A DNA stretch of 64,000 nt, taken from Poriferisodalis sp963663635 (lineage in GTDB: Bacteria; Actinomycetota; Acidimicrobiia; Acidimicrobiales; Poriferisodalaceae). The stretch lies in the NCBI GenBank assembly GCA_963663635.2, contig CAXXMY010000018.1:46708-110707 (forward strand), written 5' to 3'. Position numbers and translations under genes: made by a program. Shown one piece after another: positions 50,501 through 61,500 of this stretch. The stretch's first letter is position 1. Each line of letters opens with the position of its first letter. Under the pieces are notes generated by a model. That model searched no databases. It saw only the letters and a list, made by a program, of their open reading frames with translations, and was not told where the DNA came from.

Positions 50501-53500
50501 CTTCGACCTGGCCAGCGGCGTGCGCCGGCCCCACAGGGACATCTCCACGCGATCAGCCACGTACGCGGACTTTTTCCGGGAAGGCCGGCTGGGCGATTTG
50601 TGGTCCGACGGCACCACCATGTGGGTGTCCGACACCCGCTACGCCACGATTTTCGCCTTCGACCTTGCCACCGGCGTGCGCCGGGCCCACAGGGACATCG
50701 CCGCGGATACTGCTCGGGAGAGCAACCGCAACCCGAGGGGCTTGTGGTCCGACGGCACCACCATGTGGGTGTCCGACCGCTTCGTGGAAGTGATCTTCGC
50801 CTACGACTTGGCCACCGGCGACCGCCGGCCCGCCCGCGACATCGACAACCCCCATGGATACCCCATCCCGGATTTGACCGGTGGCGGTCGCGGCGGGCCG
50901 GAGCACGACCGTGAGTGGTCGTATAACGCCGACGGCGGCATCTGGTCCGACGGCGTCACGATGTGGGCGACCGACGACAGGGGCAACAGGATCTATGCCT
51001 TCGACCTGGCCACCGGCGACCGCCGGCCCGATCTGGACTTCGGCACGCTCGGGGCTGCGGGCAACCACAACCCGAGGGGCTTGTGGTCCGACGGCGTCAC
51101 GATGTGGGTGTCCGACGAGCAGGACGGCAAGGTCTATGCCTACAACATGGTCCCTGTCACTGCCCTGCGGTCGCTGGAGCTTGCCGGCATCGATTTCGGC
51201 TTGTTCCGTTCGAGCCGGTTTGACTATGCGGTGAGCGTTCCGGTCACCACGACCTCGACGACTGTCACCGCGGCACCGGCGCTCGCCGATGCCAGCGTGG
51301 TGATCTCCCCGCCTGACGCGGACGCGGGCACTGTCGGCTATCAGGTCAGCCTGGACCTCGGCGAGAACACGATCACGGCTGCGGTCACCGACGGCGCCGA
51401 CACCACGACTTACACGGTGGTGGTGACCAGGACGAGCCACGCCGTGCTTTCCGGTGATGCGACGTTGAGCAGTCTGGCTTTGAGCGATGTCGGCATCGGC
51501 GCGTTCGATGCTGCTGTGACCGGTTACACAGCGGACGTGGCGAACTCGGTCGCGTCTACGACGGTCGTTGCTGTTGCCACGGTCGCCGGTTCGGAGGTGA
51601 CGATCTCGCCTGAGGATGCCGATGCTGTGGCAGCGGGCCATCAGGTCGCTCTGGGCGAGGGCGCCAACACCGTCACGGTGTCGGTGGGGTCCACCGACGG
51701 CATCGGCGCCGAGACCTACACGGTGACCGTCAATCGGGCCTCCGCGGAAGATTTCGGGTGGAAGGTCCTCGAAGACGTCGATCTGGCCGCCGACAACGGC
51801 TCCGCCCGGGCCGTGTGGTCCGACGGCGCCACGATGTGGGTGTCCAACATCGACGGCCCTGTGTTCGCCTATGAGCTGGCCACGATGTCCCGCGACTCGG
51901 ACAAGGACATCACCACGCTGGGCGGTGTCGGGAACCTCTACCCCCACGGGCTGTGGTCCGACGGCACCACGATGTGGGCGTCGGACGACTCGGCCGACAT
52001 CGTGTTCGCCTATGACCTGGCCACCGGCGAGCGCCGGGCCGCCAGCGACGTGGGCACGCTGGGCCCCGGGGCGGTGGGCACGCTGGCTGTTGCGGGCAAC
52101 GGCAGCTCCAAGGGGCTGTGGTCCGACGGCGTCACGATGTGGGTGTCCGACGACGACGACGACAAGGTCTACGCCTACGTCCTGGCCACCGGCGACCGTG
52201 ACAGCGACAGCGACTTCGACACGCTCGCCGCGGCGGGCAACAACGACCCCAAGGGGCTGTGGTCCGACGGCGTCACGATGTGGGCGGTCGACGACGACGA
52301 CGACAAGGTCTACGCCTACGTCCTGGCCACCGGCGACCGTGACAGCGACAAGGACTTCGACACGCTCGCCGCGGCGGGCAACCACAGCCCCATGGGGCTG
52401 TGGTCCGACGGCGTCACGATGTGGGTGTCCGACAACCAGGACGACAAGATCTACACCTACAACATGCCCGCCGGCACCGCCCAGCAGTCCCAGGGGACTG
52501 CGAAGTCGCAGGAATCTGGCGAGCAGCCAACTGACCAAGCCGACGTCTCGACTCGTTCGGGACGCGACGCGGCCTCCGCTGACGCGACTCCCGGCACGTT
52601 CCTGGATTTCGCGCCGCTGGCGGCCAGCAACCACCGCGCTCGCGCTATCTGGTCCGACGGCGTCACGATGTGGGTGACCGACCTCGACGGCTCTGTGTTC
52701 GCCTATGACCTGGCCACGATGGCCCGCGACTCGGCCAAGGACATCCTCACGCTGCCCGGCGCCGGGAACTTCCGCCCCAGAGGCCTGTGGTCAAACGGCA
52801 CCACCATGTGGGTGTCCGACGACCGCGACGACAAGATCTACGCCTATGACCTGGCCACCGGCGACCGCCGAGCCGACAGCGACATCGACACGCTCGCCGC
52901 CGCGGGCAACAACAGCCCCAAAGGCCTGTGGTCCGACGGCACCACCATGTGGGCAGTGGACTGGAGCGACGAGAAGGCCTACGCCTACGACCTCGCCACC
53001 GGCGCCCGCCGCGAGAGTCTCGACGTCACCGGGCTGCGCGCCGCCGGGAACCGCAGCCCCAGAGGACTGTGGTCAAACGGCGACACCATGTGGGTAACGG
53101 ACTGGCGCGACAAGAAGATCTACGCCTATGATCTGGCCACCGGCGCCCGCCGCGAGGGTCTCGACGTCGACACGCTCGTCGCCGCGGGCAACAACAGCCC
53201 CAGAGGACTGTGGTCAAACGGCACCACCATGTGGGTGTCCGACGACAGCAGCGACAAGATCTACACCTACAACATGCCCGCCGACCCCGCCGAGCAGCCA
53301 CAGGAACCCGTCGAGCAGTCGCAGGAACCGGTCCAGGAATCGCAGGAGCCTGCCGGAGAGTCGCAGGAGCCGGTCCAGCAGTCGCAGGAGCCTGCCGGGG
53401 AATCGTCCGGTGAGCGACGCGACGGCGTGGCTGCGGTCTCTGATGATGCGACGCTGAGCGGCTTGGCTTTGAGCGGCGTCGACATCGGCGCGTTCAATGC

Positions 53501-55220
53501 TGCTGTCACCGATTACTCAGCGGAGGTGGCCGACTCGGTCACGGACACGACGGTCGCTGCTGTCGCCACGGCCGCGGGTGCGACGGTGACGATCTCGCCT
53601 GACGATGCCGATGCCGCGGCAGAGGGCCATCAGGTCGCTCTGGCCGAGGGCGCCAACACCGTCACGGTGTCGGTGGCGTCCTCCGACGGCACCAGCACCC
53701 AGACCTACACGGTGACCGTCAATCGGGCCTCCGCGGAAGAATTCGGCTGGAAGGTGCTCGAAGACATCGAGCTGGCCGCCGGCAACGGCACCGCCCGAGC
53801 CATCTGGTCCGATGGCACCACCATGTGGCTGACCGACCTCAGCGGCTCTGTGCTCGCCTATGAGCTGGCCACCATGGCCCGCGACTCGGACAAGGACATC
53901 ACGGCGCTGCGCGACGCCGGGAACCTCTCCCCCAGAGGCCTGTGGTCCGACGGCACCACCATGTGGACGTCCGACGACGGCGCCGACAAGGTCCATGCCT
54001 ATGACCTGGCCACCGGCGACCGCCGCCCCGAAAGCGACATCGACACCCTCGCCGCCGCGGGCAACAACAGATCCAGAGGCCTGTGGTCCAACGGCACCAC
54101 CATGTGGGTAGCGGACTGGCTCAACGGAAGAATCTACGCCTACCGCCTGGCCACAGGTGCGCGTGACAGCGACAAGGACATCGGCAGCCTTCATGGCGCC
54201 GGCAACGGCAGAGCCGCAGGCCTGTGGTCCGACGGCACCACCATGTGGGTCGCCGACGAGCTGGCCGCCAAGATCTACGCCTACGACCTCGCCACAGGCG
54301 ACCGCCGGGCAGCTCTGGACTTCGACACGCTTGCTGCCGCGGGCAACAACCGCCCCGCAGGCCTGTGGTCCGACGGCACCACCATGTGGGTGACCGACAA
54401 CCAAGACACCAAGATCTACACCTACAACATGCCCGCCCGCACCGCCCAACGAACACAGGAACCCGCCGAACAGTCACAGGAACCCGCCGAGGAATCAGTG
54501 GAAGAATTCGGCCGGAGCGCGCTCAGAGACATCGAGCTGGCCGCCGGCAACGGTGCCGCCCGAGCCATCTGGTCCGACGGCACCACGATGTGGGTGACCG
54601 ACCTCAGCGGCTCTGTGTTCGCTTATGAGCTGGCCGCTATGTCCCGCGACTCGGCCAAGGACATCACGGCGTTGCGCGGCGCCGGGAACCTCAACGCCAA
54701 CGGTCTGTGGTCCGACGGCACCACGATGTGGGTGTCCGACGACGCGGACGACAAGATTTATGCCTATGACCTGGCCACCGGCGACCGCCGGGCCGCCAGC
54801 GACATCGGCGCGTTCGCGGCTGCGGGCAACGACAGCTCCAAGGGCCTGTGGTCCGACGGCACCACCATGTGGGTGACTGACTGGCGCGACGGGAAGGTCT
54901 ATGCCTACGACTTGACCACCGGCGACCGTGACAGCGACAGCGACATCAACAACCTCCACGACGCAGGCAACGGCAGGGCCGCAGGCCTGTGGTCCGACGG
55001 CACCACCATGTGGGTCACCGACGACCGGGACGCCAAGATCTACGCCTATGACCTGACCACCGGCAACCGCCGGGAGGGTCTGGACTTCGACACGCTTGCT
55101 GCCGCGGGCAACAACAGCCCCAAAGGCCTGTGGTCCAACGGCACCACCATGTGGGCATCCGACAACCAGGACGCCAAGATCTACGCCTACAACATGCCCG
55201 CCAACGCACTACCCCAATAG
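47577..55220 (+). CDS. Secreted giant protein with 35 WSDG-type propeller blades in seven groups of five
   Basis: The product is 2,547 residues from the ATG at 47577; the next codon is also ATG and fits the GGGAGG spacing better. A signal peptide follows (RRPLRGLSWIVLAVFAALLT, cleavage near PAAA). The protein is built from about 47-residue blades of the form GLWSDGTTMWVADxxDDKIY then AYDLATGxR and DIDTLAAAGN. They come in seven sets of exactly five. Cadherin-like sandwiches separate sets 1-4, one sandwich lies between sets 5 and 6, and Gln/Glu/Pro linkers (QSQEP repeats) follow sets 4 to 6. This fits seven five-bladed beta-propellers on a string, likely binding ligands outside the cell. No CWB2 or membrane anchor was seen, so it may be released or held by partners. 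The frame is intact over 7.6 kb. Confidence 0.88.
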   Translation: MMLDWLHRDRRGRRPLRGLSWIVLAVFAALLTPIVHVGPAAATDEPLDTSFDLEYRAFTIHCETVPEARGIWSDGTTLWIDYSDDVTDTDDFIRAYDMATMARDPAKDIMKVRAEYRYSFGMWSDGSTMWAIDGYYNPKIYAYDLATGDRQPDNDIDTLGAAGNRGARGMWSDGSTVWVADEYDDKIYAYDLATGARRADNDINGLNWAGNWVPHSLWSDGATMWVGDSLAEKIFAYDLATGVRRPDQDFDNLVDAGIREPDGIWSDGTSMWVLDSFNNKAFAFNMPERTSLDSALGSLEVTDADIGSFLPGRRSYAAFVPSATASTTVTAVPLHADATAVISPDDADPDTAGHQVDLAEGANTVTVTVTNGADVWTYTVVLTRVDTATLTANADLESLSVSGSDPAIAELFDSAKTGYVTNVANDVAVTTVAVAPSDTYAEVDISSADADPDTAGHQVNLAVGTNKFAVKVRSTDGTGAKTYAVTAYRASAAPFGWNSVRDIPLDSAGSSPMGIWSDGTTMWVARWHGNKVQAYDLATGARRRGSEFSTLSGEGRIGGIWSDGTTMWVTDNRDDKIYAFVLATGAREPGSDIGTLGSRGNHDPKGLWSDGTTMWVADWRDGKVYAYELATGAHLPGKDLNALGAAGNTDPDGLWSDGTTMWVFDDLDDKIYAYDLASRVRRNALEFENPRIPSSRSRPGFSRDRAKSLWSDGDIMWVGGGRYSFRLDAFNMPVSAVLSSLQLAEIDIGSSPADISRRFNFEVSVAAATTSVTVVAVPAFPEADVTISPEDADAGTEGHQVSLSPGDNTITVATANGADAKTYTVVVTTTALAEVSDDATLSALTLSDIDFDSFDPAVTSYTVNVADTVATTTLTAVPAVADAVPMILPADADTATVGHQIDVAEGINTVKITLESTDGTDTKTYTLRLHRASADVFGWNPFRDAYFRSSFTRTGLWSDGTTAWVADRNNHRIYAFDLASGVRRPHRDISTRSATYADFFREGRLGDLWSDGTTMWVSDTRYATIFAFDLATGVRRAHRDIAADTARESNRNPRGLWSDGTTMWVSDRFVEVIFAYDLATGDRRPARDIDNPHGYPIPDLTGGGRGGPEHDREWSYNADGGIWSDGVTMWATDDRGNRIYAFDLATGDRRPDLDFGTLGAAGNHNPRGLWSDGVTMWVSDEQDGKVYAYNMVPVTALRSLELAGIDFGLFRSSRFDYAVSVPVTTTSTTVTAAPALADASVVISPPDADAGTVGYQVSLDLGENTITAAVTDGADTTTYTVVVTRTSHAVLSGDATLSSLALSDVGIGAFDAAVTGYTADVANSVASTTVVAVATVAGSEVTISPEDADAVAAGHQVALGEGANTVTVSVGSTDGIGAETYTVTVNRASAEDFGWKVLEDVDLAADNGSARAVWSDGATMWVSNIDGPVFAYELATMSRDSDKDITTLGGVGNLYPHGLWSDGTTMWASDDSADIVFAYDLATGERRAASDVGTLGPGAVGTLAVAGNGSSKGLWSDGVTMWVSDDDDDKVYAYVLATGDRDSDSDFDTLAAAGNNDPKGLWSDGVTMWAVDDDDDKVYAYVLATGDRDSDKDFDTLAAAGNHSPMGLWSDGVTMWVSDNQDDKIYTYNMPAGTAQQSQGTAKSQESGEQPTDQADVSTRSGRDAASADATPGTFLDFAPLAASNHRARAIWSDGVTMWVTDLDGSVFAYDLATMARDSAKDILTLPGAGNFRPRGLWSNGTTMWVSDDRDDKIYAYDLATGDRRADSDIDTLAAAGNNSPKGLWSDGTTMWAVDWSDEKAYAYDLATGARRESLDVTGLRAAGNRSPRGLWSNGDTMWVTDWRDKKIYAYDLATGARREGLDVDTLVAAGNNSPRGLWSNGTTMWVSDDSSDKIYTYNMPADPAEQPQEPVEQSQEPVQESQEPAGESQEPVQQSQEPAGESSGERRDGVAAVSDDATLSGLALSGVDIGAFNAAVTDYSAEVADSVTDTTVAAVATAAGATVTISPDDADAAAEGHQVALAEGANTVTVSVASSDGTSTQTYTVTVNRASAEEFGWKVLEDIELAAGNGTARAIWSDGTTMWLTDLSGSVLAYELATMARDSDKDITALRDAGNLSPRGLWSDGTTMWTSDDGADKVHAYDLATGDRRPESDIDTLAAAGNNRSRGLWSNGTTMWVADWLNGRIYAYRLATGARDSDKDIGSLHGAGNGRAAGLWSDGTTMWVADELAAKIYAYDLATGDRRAALDFDTLAAAGNNRPAGLWSDGTTMWVTDNQDTKIYTYNMPARTAQRTQEPAEQSQEPAEESVEEFGRSALRDIELAAGNGAARAIWSDGTTMWVTDLSGSVFAYELAAMSRDSAKDITALRGAGNLNANGLWSDGTTMWVSDDADDKIYAYDLATGDRRAASDIGAFAAAGNDSSKGLWSDGTTMWVTDWRDGKVYAYDLTTGDRDSDSDINNLHDAGNGRAAGLWSDGTTMWVTDDRDAKIYAYDLTTGNRREGLDFDTLAAAGNNSPKGLWSNGTTMWASDNQDAKIYAYNMPANALPQ

Positions 55221-55551
55221 CCAAAACCAGCCGGCATCGACGCAATGCGAGAACTCGGTGAGAAGCCGAGCGGAAACTTCCCTGCGCGCGTTCGCGGCGT
55301 TGCGGCCTGTTGTTTGGCAAGCAACGCATAGCTGGCCCGCGTCCAAAGTTCCGGAAGGCCTGTCTAGACGCTGACGACATCGCCGCTCTAGAAGCGTTAT
55401 CAAACGTTCAGCTACTTCATGCTATTAGTCATACTGGCGTCATCGCTCAGCCGTTAACGTAAATCCTCGGCTAGTACTCCCTCGTCCTTGCTACGGATCG
55501 CAGCGCAGACGAAGGATCACTTGGGCCAGTTCTGATTGACGGAGGAGCACG
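55221..55551. other. Intergenic region between two surface genes
   Basis: No gene is supported. The stretch 55390-55470 is relatively AT-rich and is the likely promoter area of the next gene. GGAGGA at 55541-55546, 5 bp before the ATG at 55552, is a strong ribosome-binding site. Confidence 0.45.
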
Positions 55552-58500
55552 ATGTCCAGACGGTCTTGCCGAATGCTGTCCGAGAAGCGCACTCGCATGG
55601 CGGCGGACATGTCAGCCGTCTCGATGCGCTCCAGGGTCGCTCGATTTCTGAGAGCCTGCACAGCGGTGGCTGTGGCCGGATCAGTATTGCTGGTGCCGGT
55701 CGATACCGCTTTGGCGGGGACGGATTCGCCACGCTTCGTGGCGAGCGCCTTGGCCAATGCACCAGACATCGACGTCGTCGAATGGACCGTTGAAGAGAAC
55801 GCTACGTCCGGGTTCAGCGGACCTTTCTTCTTGGTCGGGCTCGAAAGTGACGACACTCTCGCATACACAATAACCGGCACCGATGCCGAGGCATTCTATA
55901 TCATTGAAAGCGGTGTCAATCCCCCCCCCAATGCCGACTTCAGAGTATTCCCAAATCCATTGGGAGATACAAGACGCCACTTCGCTTTCTCGGCCAATCC
56001 CACGATTGACTTTGAAGATAAGCCGAGCTATTCGATAACCCTCAACGTTACCGACGACGGTGTAGGCGGGGCCATCGACGACTCATTGACGATCACGATC
56101 AGCGTCACCGATATTGACGAGGCCGGCTCTGTCTTGCTCTCAGGCGCGGCACAGGTCGGCGAGACGCTGCAGATGACGCTGACAGACCCTGATAACGGGA
56201 CAACGACGGACCCTAATAAGACGCCGTCGTGGCAGTGGTATCAATCGAGCACTCCGCATGGCACTTTCGAGCCGATCGACTCCGCAAACGCCTCGATGAT
56301 CACAATAGATGCGGGCCACCTCGGCAAGTATCTACGGGCGACTGCCACCTACGACGATATACATTCGCCGCCGGTCAAGACGATCTCGATCACTACCGGG
56401 CAGGTCGGAACATTGGTGTCCAATGTCCGAGCCGATCCGTACAATTCCACTTTCTTCTCGGTGGCACGGGCGTTCACGACAGGCAGTAACCCCAACGGCT
56501 ACTTGGTCACAGGGATAGGCGCAGCTGTCGGCGACAACGATTTCAACGCAAACGACAAGAGGCAGCAGGTTCAGTTGTATACGTCTCAGCTCGTAGGGGA
56601 TCCGCCAGACGCTGACGCTCGGCCCCACCAGTTGCTTGCCGAGATGAACACACCCGAAACCGTGACGCCTGACGCAGTGGTCGAATTTGTGGCCCCTAAG
56701 ACGATCAAGCTTAGACCCGACACCACATACTTCATCACGCTCGGAAGCAGGGACACGATATTCAACGTCACATGGACGACGACGAGATCATTGACCCATT
56801 TGGATGCCGGACAATGGCCAGGGTGGTCGATGAGCGAGGAATCGCTGTACCAGCTGAACGACGCGTGGGTACCAACAAGTAGCCAATCAGCACTCGTCCA
56901 TGTGACGGGAACAGTGCGGACAGATCCCGCTTCTACACAGCCGATGTTTAGCAGCGCCGCACAGACGCTGACCGTGGACGAGGGCACCACCGCCCAAGAC
57001 GGCGTTATCGAGACGGTCGAAGCGACAGACACAGACGGCGACGAACTCACATATTCAATAGTGGCGAACTCCGACATTGCGGACGATCCTCAACGCATGA
57101 CTGAATTCCAGAATGTCTTCGAACTGAACCCCGATACGGGCGAGATCACGATCAAGGAAGGCGTGGAGATCGACTACGAGGAAGGGCCGACGGAGTATTC
57201 TGTGACACTGCAGGTAACCGACGGTACCGATGGTGATGGGTACACCGAACTCGAGGGACAAGAGTCCATTGACGACACCTTGACGCTGAACATCGATGTC
57301 GTCAACATCAATGAGCCTGGTTCGCTCGAAATAGGCGGCACGGTCGAGATAGGTTCGAGACTCACCGCGACGTTGACCGATCCCGATGGTTCGGTCTCGG
57401 TCTCTCAATGGCAATGGGCGCGTGCAGATACCGCCGCAGGGCCATTCAGTAACATCAGCGATGCAACTGCCGATACGTACACGGTGAACCAAGATGATGT
57501 CAGCAAATTTCTCCAAGTATCGGTTGACTATACCGACGGTACTGGCGAGAGCAGCCAATTGACCACTGCGGTACAAGCGCAAGTTGGGCTGTCTGTGCTC
57601 GTGTCCAACATCGAACAGACTCTCGGCGAAGACGGCACGAGCCATATCAGCGCTCAGCCCTTTGATACAGGCAGCCATGACGGAGGTTACGACCTGCTCA
57701 GCGTATCCATATTGTATGAGGATGGCGATTCGCCCAAAGTGAGTATCTTCAGCGCGAGCGGCAATGACCCTGATGAACACATTGCCGACCTGTCGGCATC
57801 GTCCCCTGTTATAGAGGACACCCAGGTCGAATTCCTTGCGAACTCGCCCGTGTCGCTGACGAAGGATACGACGTATTTCGTCGTGATCAGCAACGCGGAC
57901 GGCGATGGCGGCGCACGACATAAGTACACGACCTCCCACAACGAGGACGAAGCGGCTAAAGGGTGGACGATCGGGGATCGCCGACGGTATAAGAACGCTG
58001 CTACGGACACGTCTTGGTCCTGGAACTCGTCAGCTGTGAAGATCACGATCAAAGGATACGCCCTCCCTGTTATCCCGACTGAACCCTCTTTCGTCCGAGA
58101 AATGGTCGAGTGGGATTTGGCAGAGAACTCCCCAGCGGGCACGATCGTCGGCACGCCAGAATTCATAGTACCTGATGCGAGTGACACGCTGACATTCATG
58201 GCCACTGGTGCTGGTGCCGAGATATTCAACCAAGACTTCGATGTGAACAGCGCAACCGGTGTGATCACTGTCAAGAATCCGAAAATCGATTATGAAACCG
58301 GGAATTCCTACGTCGTTGACTTGACGGTGAGTAATGGCGAGAACGAGTTAGGAATCGCTGAGAATCCAGCTCTCAAGACGGCAGGCTGCCGGTGACGATC
58401 AATGTCACTAATGTCGACGAAACCATAAATGGGATCATCACGATAACGGTTATCGGCAACGTTCTCCAAGTCGATAGCACTCTTTTTGGGATTGGACCCT

Positions 58501-61500
58501 CCAACGACCCTGACGGTCGTGCTACTGACATTTCACGGCAGTGGTCAAGATCGGGCACGTTGGCAGGCCCATACACGAATATTGACGACGCCACCTCGGC
58601 TTTCTATACCGTCAAAGAGGCGGACCATGGCAAATTCCTCCGATTTACGGCAACATACTTGGACCCTCAGAGCGACACCGTATACAAGACGGCATACGCC
58701 ACTACGGCACGGGTAGGAGGCGAGCTAGATACGAACACTGAGCCGCGCTTCTCCTCTACGACGGAAAGCTTGACGGTGAGCGAGAATGCCACTTCGGGCG
58801 CGCTGGGCAGCGCATTCCTCGCAACCGATGACTCCGGCATCGGCACCGATAGCGACGGCCACGATCTGACGTACTCGATCAGCGGCACGGACGTGGCGTA
58901 CTTCAGCACCGGCACAGGAGGAAATACTGATTTCGCGTGGTACCTGACGACCGGCGAGGTAGTGGTGAATCCCAATGCGACAATCGACTATGAAACGAAG
59001 AACACGTATTCGATAGTCCTGAACGTCAGCGACGGCAAGAACGCCGACCTCGAAAATGACGACACCATCGATGACACGCTGACCCTGACGATCACCGTGA
59101 CCGATGTGGACGAGGCGGGTCAGGTCACCTTGTCGACGCCGACGCCTATCGAGGGAACTGCCATAACGGCGGAATTTTCCGACCCTGATATTCCGACGTC
59201 GGACGTGATCTGGAAGTGGCAGTCCTCTGCGACGATCAACTCGGTATTCACCGACATCGCGAATGCGGTGTCGGCCACCTATACACCGGTCTCCGACGAT
59301 GCCGATGACTATCTGCGTGCCACCGTCAGCTATACGGACAAGCACGGCGGCAACAAGTCGGCGCAGGCCACCACGACCAGCGGGGTGCAGGCGCTCGTCA
59401 CGAATGCTCAGCCGACATTTGCGGATGCCGCCGAGACACTGTCAATCGATGAGAACTCCAGCCCAGGAGTAGTACTCACGCCGACCGCGGCGGATGACGA
59501 CGACGGTGATCAACTGACGTACAGGATCACCGGCACCTCCGCCCAAGTCGCTGCATTTGAGCAGGACTTTGACTTTGACGATTCAACTGCACAGATATCC
59601 GTGAAGGCAAGTGCAACTATCGACTTCGAGGAACGGCCCTCATACAGCGTCACACTGGAGGTCTCCGACAGCAAGAATGGCTCCGGGGCCACGGACACCA
59701 TCTATGACGACACGCTGATGCTCACCATCGACGTCGGCAATGTCGAGGAGCCGGGCACTCTCGGCTTCGCCATGTTGCAGCCGCAGGTACAAACATCGCT
59801 GCGCGCGCTGATCGACGATCCCGATGGCAGCATCTCTGGTGCATCGTCGCGATGGGCTACCTCAAGCACGAAGAACGGCACCTTCACCCTCATCGCCTCG
59901 AATGGCACTGCGGCGAGCTACACGCCGACGAGCGCAGACGTCGACCGCTATCTGAGGGTGTCTGTGACGTACACAGACGGCGAGGGCTCGGGCAAGATGC
60001 TGTCGGGCACTGTGCCGCATCCCGTGGGCTCATCGCCGCATAGCGAAGCGACCTTGGTGAGGAATCTCTCCAAGGCAGGCGGTGCTGTGACCGAAGCCGG
60101 CGAAGCGCAAGGCGACAACGCTCTGCTTGATTCGTCGACGGCAGAGGCACCGCCCGCATTGGCCCAGCAATTCACGACAGGGTCGAATTCAAGGGGCTAC
60201 TGGCTGCGCAGTGTGCAATTGGGGCTCGCCGCCGACGTGGGAGCGGCGCTCGAAGTCCAGATTCTGCGGGATGCCTCGGGAGTGCCGGATTCGACAACGC
60301 CGATGCCAGGGCTGACTCCTGCAGGCAGCTTCGACGCGTTGGTAACCACCCGCGAAGAGTTCACGCACACCGGAATCCTGCTCGAGGCCAGCACCAGCTA
60401 CTGGCTTGTCGTGCGAGCAACCGGCGGTGGCTTCCGGCTTGGCTCCACTTCGTCGGACGGCGAGGACAACGGACGAGCACCAGGCTGGGCTATCGCAAAC
60501 ACCGCGTACTGGGGCGATCCGAACGCAGCGACGATGTGGGTCGCTGACACACGCAGCCGAGCAGTACGCATGGCCATCGGAGGCGACGCAATTGACGCAA
60601 TTGCAGCGCCTGACCAACCCAAGACCCTGAGCGCAGCCGCCGGCGACGCGCAAGTGACGCTGATGTGGATGCCGCCTGACAACGACGGGGGCTCGCCGGT
60701 CACCAAGTACTCCTACCGCCACCAACCAGCGGGCCGCCAGTGGAGCGCCTGGACGGATGTAACGGACAGTGACGCCGACAACAGCCTCGATGACGAGCGA
60801 ATGGCCGTGGTCAGCGGACTCACGAATGGCGTCTTGCACATCTTCGAAGTTGCTGCTCACAACAGGGCGGGCCGAGGCGCGGTCAACGGAACGAGCAGCA
60901 TGCCGCTCGCCCCCAATACCGCTCCCCTATTCGAGTTGGAGCCTGTCGATCTCACTGTCTCGGAATCAGCCCGTGAGAACGACCTGGTAGGTACCGTCGC
61001 CGCGACCGACGACGATGCAGGCGACACACTCAGCTACTCAGTCACTGGAACCGATGCCGCCGGCTTCCACGCCAACTTCGTGCTGGATGACAGTACCGGC
61101 CAAATCGCGGTCAAGTCCGGGGCGCGTCTCGACCATGAGTCGAAGCCGACATTCGAGCTGACGATGAACGTGCACGACGGCAAGAACGCCATGGGTGCAC
61201 CTTGGACAGTGATCGACGGGACAGAGATCGACGCCACGAAGGACTTCACCATCGACGTCACGAACGAGGATGAACCCGGCACAGTCACGATCACCGGAGA
61301 TACCGAGGTGGATTCAACGCTGACTGCAGAGGTGCAAGATCCGGACGGTGGGATCAGCGGTGAGACTTGGAAATGGCAATCGTCAACGTCGAGCACTAGC
61401 GGATTCACGGACATCACGAGTGCGATTGCAGCGACCTACACGGTCACTGTCAGCGACCTCGGGCGATACCTCAGAGCGGTCGTCACCTACACCGATGATC

